Shown here one piece after another: positions 37,440 to 50,447 of a stretch of 64,000 nucleotides of DNA. The notes below the pieces were generated by a model, which did not search any database, was not told the origin of the DNA, and saw only the letters and a list, made by a program, of their open reading frames with translations. The stretch spans positions 87,966,503-88,030,502 of the forward strand of contig CM064862.1 of the NCBI GenBank assembly GCA_032719365.1. The letters are read 5' to 3'. Each line of letters opens with the position of its first letter. Positions within the stretch are counted from its first letter, which is position 1. The position numbers were made by a program, and so were the translations under genes. The DNA comes from Prinsepia uniflora. Lineage: Eukaryota > Streptophyta > Magnoliopsida > Rosales > Rosaceae.

Positions 37440-39060
37440 AATTTAATAAAAATAACGAAAAATCACCGAATTGCAACCTCAATAATAAACTTTCCTTTCA
37501 GAATATGATGCATTTTTACTAATATCTTTGAGTTGATTCTCTCTCTAAAATAAACTCTATGCCTTATCTCTAAAAACCAAAAGCCCAAAACAAAAAAAAC
37601 CAAAACCCAAACCCTAGTCGTCGATCCCCCTTGGGGTCGGCAGCAATCCTTCTTCTCTTTCCGTTTCCAGACTTTTCTTATTCGTTTCTTCCTCTCTTTC
37701 TCTCCCCCCTATTCTTTCTCTCTTACTCCTCAATTATTCTGCTCCGCCTCCTCGCCCTGGACCATATTACTACGCTCATATGGTTGATGGGTGTGGTGTT
37801 TGGGTGAGGCTGTTGGCTTGCCACTATGGTGGCTCATCCGGGCTGCTCGACGAAGGAGTTATGCCTTGAGTCCCGTTGTTCGGCAGAGGTGATGGAAACC
37901 CAGATCTGTCCGTGGGTTTTTTGGACGACAATTTCGATATGGCCTTTGAATTAATGGTTTGGATTAACGCCATCTTTGATTCAGTTTAAACTTAATGCAT
38001 GTGTTTATGAGTTTACCGATAATTCTTACTCTCTGAAAAATATCCCTTATAACTGTAGCGTTATTTTTTTAATGATATTTTTTAAGTTGTGTTAAGACAT
38101 TTACAAGAAAGTGGGGATAATTTCCAAAAAAAAAAAGTGGGGATAATAACGACGGATAATTATTTGGCTAATTATTTATGCATATTGTCTATTGCGGGGT
38201 GATGAAAGTTCACCCTAATCTCCATATTCCCCTCCTGTTATTGTCACTTGCTGTTCTTAGGCTCTATAGCTTCACTCACCTCACCATCCAAAGTTTCAGA
38301 CAAGAGAGGGAAGAAGAAAGTTAATGTGATCTCAACCGTTCACTGGGTTGACTGGCAGCATTAAAAATTGAGTAACACAATTTTACTTTTATTTAAAATA
38401 TTTTTATCAATTTATTTTTACTGAAAATCCTTGAAACAATTAAAAATAATATTCTTCATAATTTGGCTCTTTTTATCGCAAAGCCCTTTAATATTTGGTC
38501 TCTTTGACCTTTTGGACTCTTTATTATATTATACATATAGTAATATTATATATATATTATATTTAGTTATAATTAATTTGTTTTCTATAAAATAAAAAAT
38601 AAAGTCTGTATTTTTTGGAATTTAACGATAAGGTATATAATTTTTTTGAAAAGGATGAGATGGTAGTGAAAAATCGTATAATCTTAAATTTTTAACATAA
38701 AATTCAAGAATTAAACCATAAATTAATCAAATTATTTAATGTTGAATGATAAAAAAGGTTCAATTTAAAAATATTTTTGAAGAATTTTTATTTTTAATTA
38801 TCTTATTTTAAATTGAATTGGATAATCATATTACTCTTTAAATAAACAAGTGAAAAAAATATTATAAATATGAGTAATATTTTTATAATTTTCAATATAA
38901 TCTTATAATAAAAAATTTAAATTTGAAGTTTAAAATAATTTTTTATGAAAAATGGTTAATTTTATTATTTAACTGGTTATAGACTAGAAATTTTAAAAAT
39001 AAAATTAATAAATTTTGGATAAATATTAATATTGTTTATAACCAAACAATAAATAGTACC
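37440..39060. other. Intergenic region with an unrecognised CT-rich leader-like block
   Basis: 37560-38000 has the composition of a transcribed leader: 'aaaccctag', long CT-rich runs, then a GC-richer part with short ATG frames. I do not recognise a family, and no long frame follows. 38350-39060 is AT-rich. Confidence 0.5.
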
Positions 39061-39306
39061 TTAAAAACTTACCAAGTAACACTTCGTTTCACAGCGTTCC
39101 CATAAGCCGCAAACCAGACAGTCCAAGCTATTTGATCCGGAAGCCATTGGAGACCTACGACAGCAAAGCCTTGGCACGATTACACAACGGAGTAAAACCC
39201 ACTCCTCTCCATCAATTTCAAACAACAAAGAAGAAAAAACGAGAAGCATTTTGAACCCTAGGGGTCATGATCGTATGCTCCAAGGCCTATCTTAATCGAC
39301 GACACC
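39061..39306 (+). promoter_or_regulatory. Probable 5' leader of the WDR20-like gene
   Basis: Composition changes from AT-rich to mixed at about 39061. An ATG at 39267 is +1 out of frame with the main ATG at 39307 and its frame overlaps the first exon. The main ATG context (CACCATGA) is stronger than the upstream one (GGTCATGA). Confidence 0.45.
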
Positions 39307-42300
39307 ATGATCAACACTGCCAACGGTATGATGTCAACGGCTTCGTCGAGCAACGCTCAGTCACCGGGACTCAAGACTTATTTCAAGACCCCAGAGGGCA
39401 GGTACAAGCTTCACTACGAGAAGACCCACCCCTCGGGTCTTCTTCACTATGCTCATGGCAAAACTGTCACTCAGGTACTCAATTTCTGCCATTCATTTTC
39501 TTCATTGTCGTTATGGGAATTTACCATTGCCCAGCCATTTTTGTGTAATTTTGTAAAGCTAGTATTTTTTTTTTTGCTTTCTTGTTTTCTATAACGATTA
39601 TTGTTTAGGGCTTTTTTCGATGTTTATGAACCGTATGTTAGAAGACTGATCGACTGGGTTGTCATTATCTGGTTTTGTTCAAAGTGTTTGATTTTTGAAC
39701 TTAGTTGTTGAAAGACTGTTAACGCTGGAAATATGACATGTTTCAAGACCCACTCTGTAATTCTTGATCTTCGACATTTCCTTTGAATATAATTTTCGTA
39801 GTTCATTTCTTCTGCAATGCCATCTTCATAACCCATATTATGATTTGTAAGTTAAAATCCTTCTGGGTTGTTAATGATGATAGGCAACATTAGCAAATCT
39901 TAAAGACAGGCCTGCTCCATCCACCCCGACTGCTCAATCTTCTAGCGTCAGTACTGGCAGTGGCGTACGTTCAGCTGCAGCAAGGTTGTTGGGTGGTAGT
40001 AATGGGAGCCGGGCACTTAGCTTTGTTGGAGGGAATGGAGGGGGTAAGAGTATCAGTGCGAGTAGTAGAGTTGGGTCTTTGGTGGCTACTAGTTCGAGTA
40101 ATTCGACTTCAACTTCAAATTTTGATGGGAAAGGGACTTACTTGATCTTCAATGTGGGGGACGCGATCTTCATTAGTGATTTGAATTCTCAAGACAAGGT
40201 ATTTTGCAAGTTCCTTCTCTTGGTTTGGGCGTTGAGATCAGTTTATGATAGGTTTCTTGTGCATGTAGGATCCAATAAAGTCTATACATTTCAGTAACTT
40301 AAGCCCTGTGTGCCATGCATTTGATCAAGACGCGAAGGATGGTCACGATTTGATTATTGGATTGAATTCCGGCGATGGTACTAATTTTTGCTTGTATTTG
40401 AAATCACAATCTTGGTTTTTGAAGTTCAAATTTTTTGAAGGGTTGTATACTTGTATGTGTATTTCTGTAGTCTACTCCGTATCACTGAGACAGCAATTGC
40501 AAGATGTTGGAAAGAAGCTTGTTGGTGCCCAGCATTATAACAAAGATGGCTCTGTTAGTAACAGGCAAGATTAACTCTCTCACTTTTTTTTACGGATTCA
40601 GAGGGACTAGCACTATTTTAAAATTTCTACTTGTTCTGAGCTTATCTACTTCTAAGGATTCTATATTTCAAAGACGATTCTCTGAGTAAAACTAATGGTA
40701 GAGTGAGTAGTCATCCAGTATACGAGGTTTGCAAGTGATAGTTCTATTTTTTATGTCAAATGGTTAAGAATAAGCTGAAGATACCCTGAAAATTATTTCT
40801 CTGATGCAGTACATGTTGATATATTTGATTTTTTTAGTTGGCTTCTGTAGAGACTGGAACATTGCTTGACTATTGGAAAAGGAAAATAGAACACTTCGAT
40901 GTTGATATTAGTTAGTTTCTGTCTTGTTTTACCACTTTTGCAAGTGCTAATTCTTTTTTCCCTCTCTTCAGCCATTATGAGAAGTTTAATGTGGATTTTT
41001 GATCTTCTGGTTCCAGGAACCCTATGTTCTTTTGGATATTTGATCGGTGGTACATTATGGAATTTTGGTTTAAAGGATTAGCTTACACCCATGTCATATG
41101 ATTTGGGTATTAACTGAACTAATGCAGTCATGCTAAATGCAAACTGGAATGCAAACAGAAAACTTATTCCCTGTAACTTGGATTATATTTGCATTCATCA
41201 AAAACTGATTTTTGGCTTCTGTTTGTCAATTCTCTATGGGCATCATTTGAGAGCCCTGTGACTGTTTTTTGTACACTTCTGTGGAGTAGTTTGATTGATA
41301 CCTATTGTCAACAGCCGTTGTACTAGTATTTCATGGGTTCCTGGTAGTGATGGAGCTTTTGTCGTTGCTCATGCCGATGGGAATCTGTATGTATATGAAA
41401 AGGCAAGCTTTATTATCTAAAGAACACTTTTCCCTGCCTTAACTTTTATATATTCTCTATTTGCATATTAAGTTATTTATGCTTGTTTTTATCTTTATTT
41501 TCTTCTAGAATAAAGATGGGGCTGGCGATTCTACATTTCCTGTTATCAAAGACCAAGCTCAGTTTTCTGTTGCACATGCTCGTTACAGTAAGGTATTGAG
41601 TTCTTTTTGGGTTCTGTGTTTAATACGCATATTGTCTGAGACTTGCGAGACTCGGTCTTCTATCCTCTAGTCTTTTTTAACCAACAATATATCATATGTT
41701 CAGTTGTCTGAGCACAGGCTATTAGTGTATTTAAGTCCTGTTTGGTTTTGTGCAGTCTTATGTCTATTCCTGCAAATGCGTAGGTTAGCACTCTAGTATG
41801 TTATGTAAAAACTGAAATCAGTGGGGTTGACTGGAGTTTTCTGCTCATGCATTCTCTAATCTGCAGCAGTTTGTTGAATTGTTTTAGATAAATTCCAACT
41901 ATGGTCATTGACTAAAAAATACTTGCATTCTCATGATGTATGTTGAAGAGTAATGCATATGACAAGCTGAATCTTTATTTCTGTATCTTCTCCATCTACC
42001 TTTGTGTTGACTTCCTGTTATGCATATGCAGAGTAACCCGATTGCCAGATGGCATATCTGCCAAGGTTCAATTAATAGTATTGCTTTCTCGACTGCTGGG
42101 ACCTATTTAGCAACTGTTGGAAGAGATGGTATAATGCCAATTTAAGCATTTGCAATGTAATTGCTTTTATTCTTGTTGATTTCTCTTGTGCAAAGTATTC
42201 AAACTAAATTTAATTACTAAATGCAGGTTATCTACGAGTTTTTGACTACTCCAAAGAGCAGCTTATATGTGGTGGAAAAAGTTACTATGGCGCTCTCCTA

Positions 42301-43625
42301 TGTTGCTCTTGGAGGTGTGCATCTTACTGGTTTTAGCTTGCTACTGGTTTTAGCTTGCTACTGGTTTTTTAATTATCTTCCAAGCTTGTAGATAAAATTA
42401 CCTTTATTTTTAACTTCTGCTGTATTTGGCTCTTTTTGCATCAAATTATATTTATACTTTTAAGATGATAGTATAATTGATTACAACATGCTGCTGAACA
42501 GCATGGATGGAAAATACATACTGACAGGAGGTGAAGATGATTTAGTTCAAGTTTGGAGCATTGAAGACCGGAAAGTTGTAGCATGGGGAGAGGGACACAA
42601 CTCTTGGGTAAGTTTTCTTAAATAGCCATGAGCTTATATTCAGTACCTGATTGTGGATAGTTTACTAAGTTCTTACTTGATGATGCTGGCAGGTCAGTGG
42701 AGTGGCTTTTGATTCATATTGGTCATCGCCAAATTCAGATGGTATGGGGGAGACTGTCATGTACCGGTTTGGTTCCGTCGGTCAGGTATCAGAAAAATAT
42801 TGTTGATAAAATTTATATATTTATATAATCAGATAAGTCATGGATTTAAATTCCATCGTGCTGTTAGTTGTAATTTGCTTTCTTTAAATTCAAGGGAAAA
42901 CGATAGGGATACCAAGTGATGTGACAATTTTTCATTTGTTGCGAACAAAAGTGGGCACAGACCGAGAAGAAATCAAATATTGCCACATTAATTGGTATCA
43001 AAACTTGGTGCCCTGACACTAGTCAAATTAATTGTTCATTGGCTCTCGCCATCTTCCCAAAAACTAAGCTTTTTTTTAAGAATAGGGATACCCTTTTGGT
43101 TGGTGTTGATATTCAATTTGGGTTAATAAAATTTATGATCTTTGATGTGTATTATTCTTGTTAATTTTTATGATTCTGCTTTTCCATTTGAGTGTGCAGG
43201 ACACACAGGTGCTTTTGTGGGACCTGGAGACGGATGAGATTGTGGTGCCATTGCGTCGATGTCCTCCTGGTGGCTCTCCCACTTATAGTGCTGGAAGTCA
43301 GTCATCTCATTGGGACAATGCGCTTCCAGTGGGTACTCTGCAGGCTGCTCCAAGCATGCGAGATGTTCCAAAAATCTCACCGCTGGTTGCTCACCGTGTA
43401 CACACTGATCCCCTCTCCGGTGTACTGTTCACCCAAGAATCCGTTCTGACTGTCTGCCGAGAAGGCCACATAAAAGTCTGGATGAGACCCGGTGGGGTTT
43501 CAGAAACCCAATTAATCAACTCCGAAACCGTGTTGACTACGAGCTTGAAGGAGAAGGAAACGGAGAAAGAAAAGGAGAAGTCTTTGTCTGCCGGCAAGGT
43601 TGGCAGTTCCAGTTACAAGCAATGA
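39307..43625 (+). CDS. WD40 repeat protein, WDR20/creC-like
   Basis: Eleven exons (39307-39474, 39884-40198, 40269-40377, 40471-40564, 41315-41402, 41509-41592, 42032-42128, 42227-42314, 42502-42607, 42693-42785, 43200-43625) give 555 residues. The N-terminus has LKTYFKTPEGRYKLHYEKTHPSG, then a Ser/Gly-rich linker. The WD40 part starts about residue 162 and includes GHDLIIGLNSGDVYSVS, WHICQGSINSIAFS, LATVGRDGYLRVFDY, GGEDDLVQVWSI and REGHIKVW. This matches plant homologues of animal WDR20 and fungal CreC. In those systems the protein is a scaffold that activates a ubiquitin-specific protease; the plant role is inferred from family. Introns 4 (AACAG|GCAAGA) and 5 (AAAAG|GCAAGC) have GC donors; the others are GT-AG. 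An out-of-frame ATG at 39267 precedes the start. Confidence 0.93.
42326..42370 (+). repeat. 17-bp intronic tandem repeat
   Basis: The unit ACTGGTTTTAGCTTGCT is present about 2.6 times inside intron 8 of the WDR20-like gene. Confidence 0.9.
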
Positions 43626-44140
43626 TCTACTGTCATCGGACGCAGAGCAACACAAGCTTCTCTTTTTCTTTTTTCGAATTTTTTTTCTCTTTCTTTCATT
43701 GGGTTACAGTTCAGTTCAGGTCTATTTGCCTGTAGTCATTTTTCTTGTTACCCAGTTTTTTTTTTCCCAGAAATATGTAATCTGACTGGCATTGCTATGC
43801 AATATTGCAATGCAACCAACTGATTCTATTGTATAGACACAAGCGTCATTGAAGGCAGTAAGAGGTTGGGAGGGACAAAGAAAGAAACCCCATTTGTAAC
43901 CACCAAACGGCTATTTGCTGCAATATACAATTTTTCTGACCTACAAGAATGATGTATGTTTGCAGGGAGAAAAGTAAAGCCGAAGAAAGATGATAGATAT
44001 TTTTGCAAAGATGATCTAAAAGCCGAACTAGTTTGAACACAAACCACATTGAACTGGTTTCTATGCAATACAAGTTTTAACATGTGCTAATTTCTTTACA
44101 GTTTACACAGCAAGAGCTCCTTCCCCTAGTATAATAGATG
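43626..44140. other. Convergent 3' ends of the WDR20-like and RING-CH genes
   Basis: Only 515 bp separate the two stop codons. The T-rich plus-strand stretch at 43660-43770 is probably the WDR20-like 3' UTR. The two transcripts may overlap here. Confidence 0.6.
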
Positions 44141-47100
44141 TCACCTGCCATGAGTAGCTTGTGCACCCTCAAGTTCATTCTCGTGCAGTTGGGGATTCGT
44201 CGTCTGTCTTTGTTGTGTGTTCTCTGAGGATGGATTCGCCATCTGTGTTTGCTGTGTGTTCTCTGAGGATTGACTCTGCTGCGTCGCCTCCTGAGACGCA
44301 GACTCTTGATTTAACTGAGAAAGCCATTTTTCCCTCCATTTTAAAGACTCAACAATAATAGAATTTCCACACATTGTAACTCCAAACCCCGAAAAAGTGG
44401 CGAGGAGAACGGACAGAACTGCCTGCATGTGAAGCTGTAGATCCAACAAGAGCATATAAGAATACTGCCACAATAGAGCAGAAGCTGCTCATCCTATGCA
44501 TATGTAACCTAATCGTGAGAAAATTTTGCTTACTAAGTAGACTCACCACATTTCATGTTTACTTGAACAATCCTACCACAAATTGATTACAGAAGTTTCT
44601 ATATTGAATCAAACACTATACCAGCCATTTTTATCCTTAGGAACAACTCGATAAATATATCAGAGGAACTCTTACCAAGGAATAGAGTAGATGTGCTGAG
44701 AGAACCACCAGTGCAAACTGAACAGTGGCATAAACCCAGACATATTTTCTTATCACTGGGGATGAATTTCAAAGTCAGCATATAAGCGAGAACATTGAAT
44801 TCATGCAAACAAAGATTGCATGAAGAGTTTTAAGCTTAGCCAACACTTACCCATTGTAGTTGATGTCATGGATGCCAGAAGACCCAATATGCAGGAAAAA
44901 GGAAGAGAGAGAGCAATTGCACCCGACCCCATTTTACCCACCTGCAAATGTGATTTAATTAGAAATTGAAAGGTCAAGGAAAATAGACGGAATTGTATGA
45001 CGTACCAGAAGTTGCTCAAGAAAACAGAAATAAGCAAGCATGCTGACTATGACAAGGATCGGAACATCCTGCCAAACCCTGGAAAATTTTGTATTAATTA
45101 TTAGTTCTACCATCAAAGGCGGTGTTGAACATATTAAAAGACAAGCCCACACAAAAAAGACAGCGAGGAAATCTCTCTTTCTTGTGTATTCTTTCTAGCA
45201 GTTGAGAATTTTCACTTGCCTATATTGGGCAACCTCAGCCTGCGCTGCTCTATTTCCTCGAAAAGTCTGGACAATTGGAATTCGTAAAAGTGTGACAGGT
45301 AGGTTCTGAACATCTTGCTTGCACACATCGCATGTTTTATTACCTTTGATGCTAAACCATTTTACAGCACATTCTTGATGCGCAAGAGCAAGGTCTCCTT
45401 TACAGCTGCACTCCATCTTGAGGGTCTCAGCACCTTCACCCAGTTCAACTAAGCAAATTCGACAAACAGCTTCTTCTTCAGCAATATCTTCACCGCCATC
45501 ACCACTTCCATCTGAACCGTGAGACTAAGATAAGGCATGGGTTGGTTATCACAAGTTACAAAACCAGGGCCAAAGGTGGCTAAATCCCAAAATGCAGGCC
45601 ATTGGAATTAACCTGGTATCTGGGGACATTCCTATAAAGAATAGGAGAAGTATGTTTGGGGTATGAAGTAGAGCACAAAATTACCAGTCAAATTTATTGG
45701 GGATGTGCAAGAAGTTGTGACAGTCCTCTCAGGCATCTGTAGAGTGGTAGGAATTACACGAATGACACCACCTACACATATAGTTCCATCTTTATTTATT
45801 AAAGGGACTGACCGTGAGCGATGAATAGCTAGCTGGGCATCTCCTTTCTGCAAAGCGAGAATTTAGTAAGAATCAAGTCGAACAGTAGATGAAGGAAAAT
45901 GCATGAAGTATTCAAGACCAATAAAATGCGTGGAGAGGGAAAATTCTTTGCCTACTATTAAGATAAGAACTCTAGGTCGAAATTCTTCCCCAAGTCCTAT
46001 CCATAAATAGCATGCAAAAAACAGACATATAAGCAGACCCAGATGACATCTGTGGATCCAGAGCTAAAGGCCTAAAGCACGGATTTAATGAAAGAACAAA
46101 GAGAAACATTTTGTGGAAATAAATTTAAAAGCAACAAAATATTGGAGCATCCTAAAAGGAAAGGGAAGTGCAACTCACTGGAGGACTCAAAACTGATAGA
46201 GGAATCAATAGGAAACAATGGTTAGCCTCATAAAAAGTTATAAGCGGTACACCGATGGACATGTTGGCCGTAATCGAAGTCTATAAAACTAATCTGATCT
46301 CAATTGTGATAAACACCCTTCTTATTCCTTCTGTAAGGTGCAGTAAAGAACCATAGGTGAAAGGTTGTCTTCTTTTTTTTTTTTTAAAAGTGATATTTTC
46401 AGTAGAATCAGTACAGGAAATTAAGGGAGAAAATCAGGGAACCCTTCACATCGAAGGTACAATGCCACCTGTACATGCGATGTTAAGGAAATCAACTGAC
46501 TTTAAAAATAGCTCAGAAATTTTGTAACCCTCTGGAAAACTTTGGAACACTAACAAGCAAGAAGTTACAAAATAAAGGAAAACTCAAACACATATAATGA
46601 TACCTGAAAAAAACTGGGTACCACGATACATTTAAGTACATCACGCAAAGCATGTGGGTACCAAATGTATTTAAGATTCTTGAATTCTTCTCAACATATT
46701 AATCATTATCAAAGTAGCAAGTGATGTACTCACAGAAGAGCATACCGTATCAGCCGTGTTCCCACCACGCATGGACTCTGGATTTGAATGAGAAATCGGG
46801 GTCACAGGCAAGGATGATGTATTTTTTGGTCTTGGAGTTAAAAGCTTGCTAAAGGACCATGTTCTTGAAAAAGGTTTCTCTCGTGTCCCAGGTAAGCCTC
46901 CCAGTGCTAGGGTAGCAGCCTTCTGAATCTCTGAATTAGTGTTCCGATTTTTGAAACTTAGTTTTGGAAGGAGGCTCTTTACGGTTGATTTTGTTTTTGT
47001 TAATGAGGGTCCTGGGGATCCACCGATTTTGGCTAAACTAGGGCTGGGGAAAGGGGAAAAGTTTACTCTTTTGGGAGTGAGACTCGGTGTTGGGGGCATG

Positions 47101-47951
47101 TTTACTGTCACAAAATCCTCTTTGGCATCATCAAGATTTCTTGAAGAAGGTATCTGTAAGACAAGGTTCTGGCGTCTCCATGGTTGACCAGGAGGCGCTT
47201 CTTCAATGATCTCAGGGGAGTCTCCATCCTGTGAAAGAAGAACAAAAAATACCAGCCGGCATCACCAAAATACGCATTTCACACACACATTATATCTACT
47301 GGATCAACAACCAGTTATAAAACAATCTCAGACAAGCACATCCCTGATGCACAAAAGAAATGAGAAATGAATATTGCAGAACTAGAATGAGTCAATTTCG
47401 CTTAGATATGTCAGATAGAGAAGAAACCAGCATAATGGAAAGACCAAAGAGGATACATATCGAAAAAAAAAATACATCATGAAGTGAACTTTCCTTGTTA
47501 AGAGAATCATGAAATCAAACACAAAGATAAACTCTTTTCCCAAAAATTACAAATACAAAGAGTATAACATGAAAAAAATAACAGTTTAAATCAAACATGC
47601 CGAGTTCTAAAAGGAATTAGATCCTTATAGCTTAAATTTCATATTTATACAATTATCAACGAAGATTGACATACTATAAAAAAAAATACTATACAACTGT
47701 AACATTGAATTTTTTTTTTTTTGAGTTTTTGACGATAAACATAAGGTAATCACAAATATATATATATATATATATATCTTGTAAAATGAACAGAATTCAA
47801 AAGTAAGAAGAATTATAAGCAGGAAATAAAAGTTCAGAACAACCCATCATGGATTTTTCAACAAAGGAACGAAAATGAGGTACCAAATTACCATGTGGGT
47901 TGAAGAGCCACCATTATTCTCTTTAGCAACGGGTTCATCTTCAGTCGCCAT
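44141..47951 (-). CDS. RING-CH (MARCH-type) membrane E3 ubiquitin ligase
   Basis: Eight exons, in order 47951-47892, 47228-46746, 45847-45685, 45511-45220, 45078-45006, 44941-44851, 44755-44676 and 44434-44141, give 511 residues. The N-terminal half is Ser/Pro-rich (MPPTPSLTPKRVNF, SSLPVTPISHSNPES). The C4HC3 RING-CH domain has ligands C252, C255, C270, C272, H280, C283, C296 and C299. Four hydrophobic helices follow at about 338-357, 364-385, 392-413 and 419-439, then a Gln/Ser-rich tail. RING-CH ligases transfer ubiquitin to membrane substrates at the ER or endomembranes; the plant substrates are unknown. Layout and motifs match the Arabidopsis At5g60580-like group as I remember it. Intron 4 has a GC donor (TATAG|GCAAGT); using a nearby GT instead would shift the frame before the conserved VWQDVPILVI helix. 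Confidence 0.94.
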
Positions 47952-50363
47952 ATCTCGTTTGAAAGGGCCTGCCACCAGGTTTTAAAGAAACCACTGGCAC
48001 ACAGAAGAGAACAAGTGCAGAGGAGCTGAAAAAACAGATATGTATATATATATATATATATAATTGGGGATATAGAAATAGAAGTGGGAACTGAGAGAGA
48101 ATGTAAGAGAGGAGGCAGCTCAAAGAGTCTGAGGCTGCGTCCCAAGCAAATTCCAAAACGGATTTGTGATTCTTTCAGAGAGGGCCCACTACCTTTCGTA
48201 ATAGAGGAATATATGAAAGATGGTTTGGCATCGGCGACAGAACAAGTATTCAAGCTTAAAAGGGTTTAAGCTTTTAGGCGTGTGTTGTACTTCCTAGTTT
48301 CAGCTGACAAATTTAGCTTTTTTATTTTTCCAACTTAATCATGTCAATATTTTCTCAAAGATCGGGGAAAAAAAAACAAATATATCGAGGTTTTTACATT
48401 AGTATTCATTTGATCTTTTAATAAGTGTTGAATTTTGATTATTTTTTATTAATTAAATTAAACGACGTCAATTTGAGTTTATGATCTCTTTTAAAATATA
48501 ATCTGCTGAGTTAGAAAATAAATAATAATTGCAAATAAGTATTGTGTAATTGTCTTATTTATAGCTATTGTTCATAAAAATTGAATTCACAATCTTATTC
48601 ACTAAATTAAAGACATTGTGCTACCTGGTTTTTTTTTTTTTGTGTGGAATATTGATACAGAAAGAAAAAAAAAAACCAAAATTAAAATGAAAAGGAGCTC
48701 TGAGGCATCCACAACCAGAAAAATCCAATCTCCAATCACTTGTATTTTTTTTAGTAACATGAAATATCAGATTGTTTTAGAATATCATTTTTTTTTTTAC
48801 CAATGCTATAACATTTTCCATATTATTGCCGTCTTTCAAGAACTGGGAAGGAAAATGGTGTAGTATGCTGCCAACTATATATATAAATTCCATGGATAAG
48901 AAAAAAGAAACGTCCACTTCAGGTCATATAGCCACCGTCAACTCACCAAGATTTGAACTTAATTTGTTGTGTTCTTCACTCATATTCCTAACATATCTTA
49001 AAGTCAGCGGGTAGCCTTGCATTTCAACGTTGCACCCATCTCATTCTATCTACCACGGAATAATCATTGATATCTCTTTCTTGTTAAAAGGAGAATCGCT
49101 AGCGGCGAATCACGGTAAGCCACTATTTTACTGGTTAAACTCACGCATGGCATTTTATAGTAGTTCACTCTTCATATAATTTTTACTTACTTAGCAGCTT
49201 ATCTTATTTTGTCATAATATAAAAGAAAACGTCTTCTCTTTCTTCATTCTATTTTTACTTCTTCAAATTTGCATTTCATTATTGTCGACCGATAGTTTAA
49301 ATTATTTTGTAAATGTAATGACCTTATTCGGTTAATCATGCACATGTTGGTGAGTGTTGAGATTCATTGTCCGGGAAATTTTTACGTGTAAGGACTTGTA
49401 TCCATAATTTGAAGAGCCAAATTCAATTAATTTTGGATTGAGAATCGTAATTATTTTAGCTTGTCGAATGTCATTATCTTAGAGTAGCCTTTTGAAAACA
49501 CAATCTTCCACGAAAGTGCTGCCACACACACTTCCACTTAATTATAAGACCAGCATGATCAAGCTAGTACCTGCCCTTTATCTTTTTGGCTATATTTCAA
49601 ACTTATAATTATAACTGGGGATTAGATTTTGCTACAACAAAAAATATATGCAACTGGTATTGAAAGCTCGGTTGCTATAGGATTAGATACTCTTGTTTTT
49701 GTATGTCCTGTGGAAGTCAACGTACAAAACATGCAGGGATTCTTTGGAAAAATAATGGCTGAGCCTTATCTAACAGTATTTTTATTTTTAAAGCAGCATT
49801 GATATGCCCACCATCAAGGTCCCTCAACAGATATGGACAAGAATGTCGTGAAAACTCAGTTTTTTTTTTTAAATAGAAAATGGAGTCGATTTTTGCACTT
49901 TAATTTTACTTGAGGTATTATTTTACCATTTACAAAAAAATAAAAAATTAAAGAGAACATTAAAAAATGAAATACATTAAGTAAAAATTGGAATGTGGAA
50001 ATCAGCTTCATAATAGTACTATTAAGAATTGCAGCGATTTGCTGTGAAACTGTTCAATTGATTATAAACATAACTTCCACAAAATGAGAAAATCTTGAAA
50101 ATATGATTAACTCTTTACATACATCGTCATCTATTATTTACATGATGTTACATTTATCATAGCAATATTGGATAATCAACAGTAAGCATGATATATATAT
50201 ATATATAAAATTATAATTATAAAGAGTATTAAATAATGACTCTAAAACATAAAATTTAAAAATATTGTTTTATCCTTCAAGAAATAAAATATAAACTCTA
50301 ATACAAATTATATAATCGACAAAATACTTTGTTGTCTGTTAATATATTTTTTAATTAACAAAC

Positions 50364-50447
<84 letters not shown>

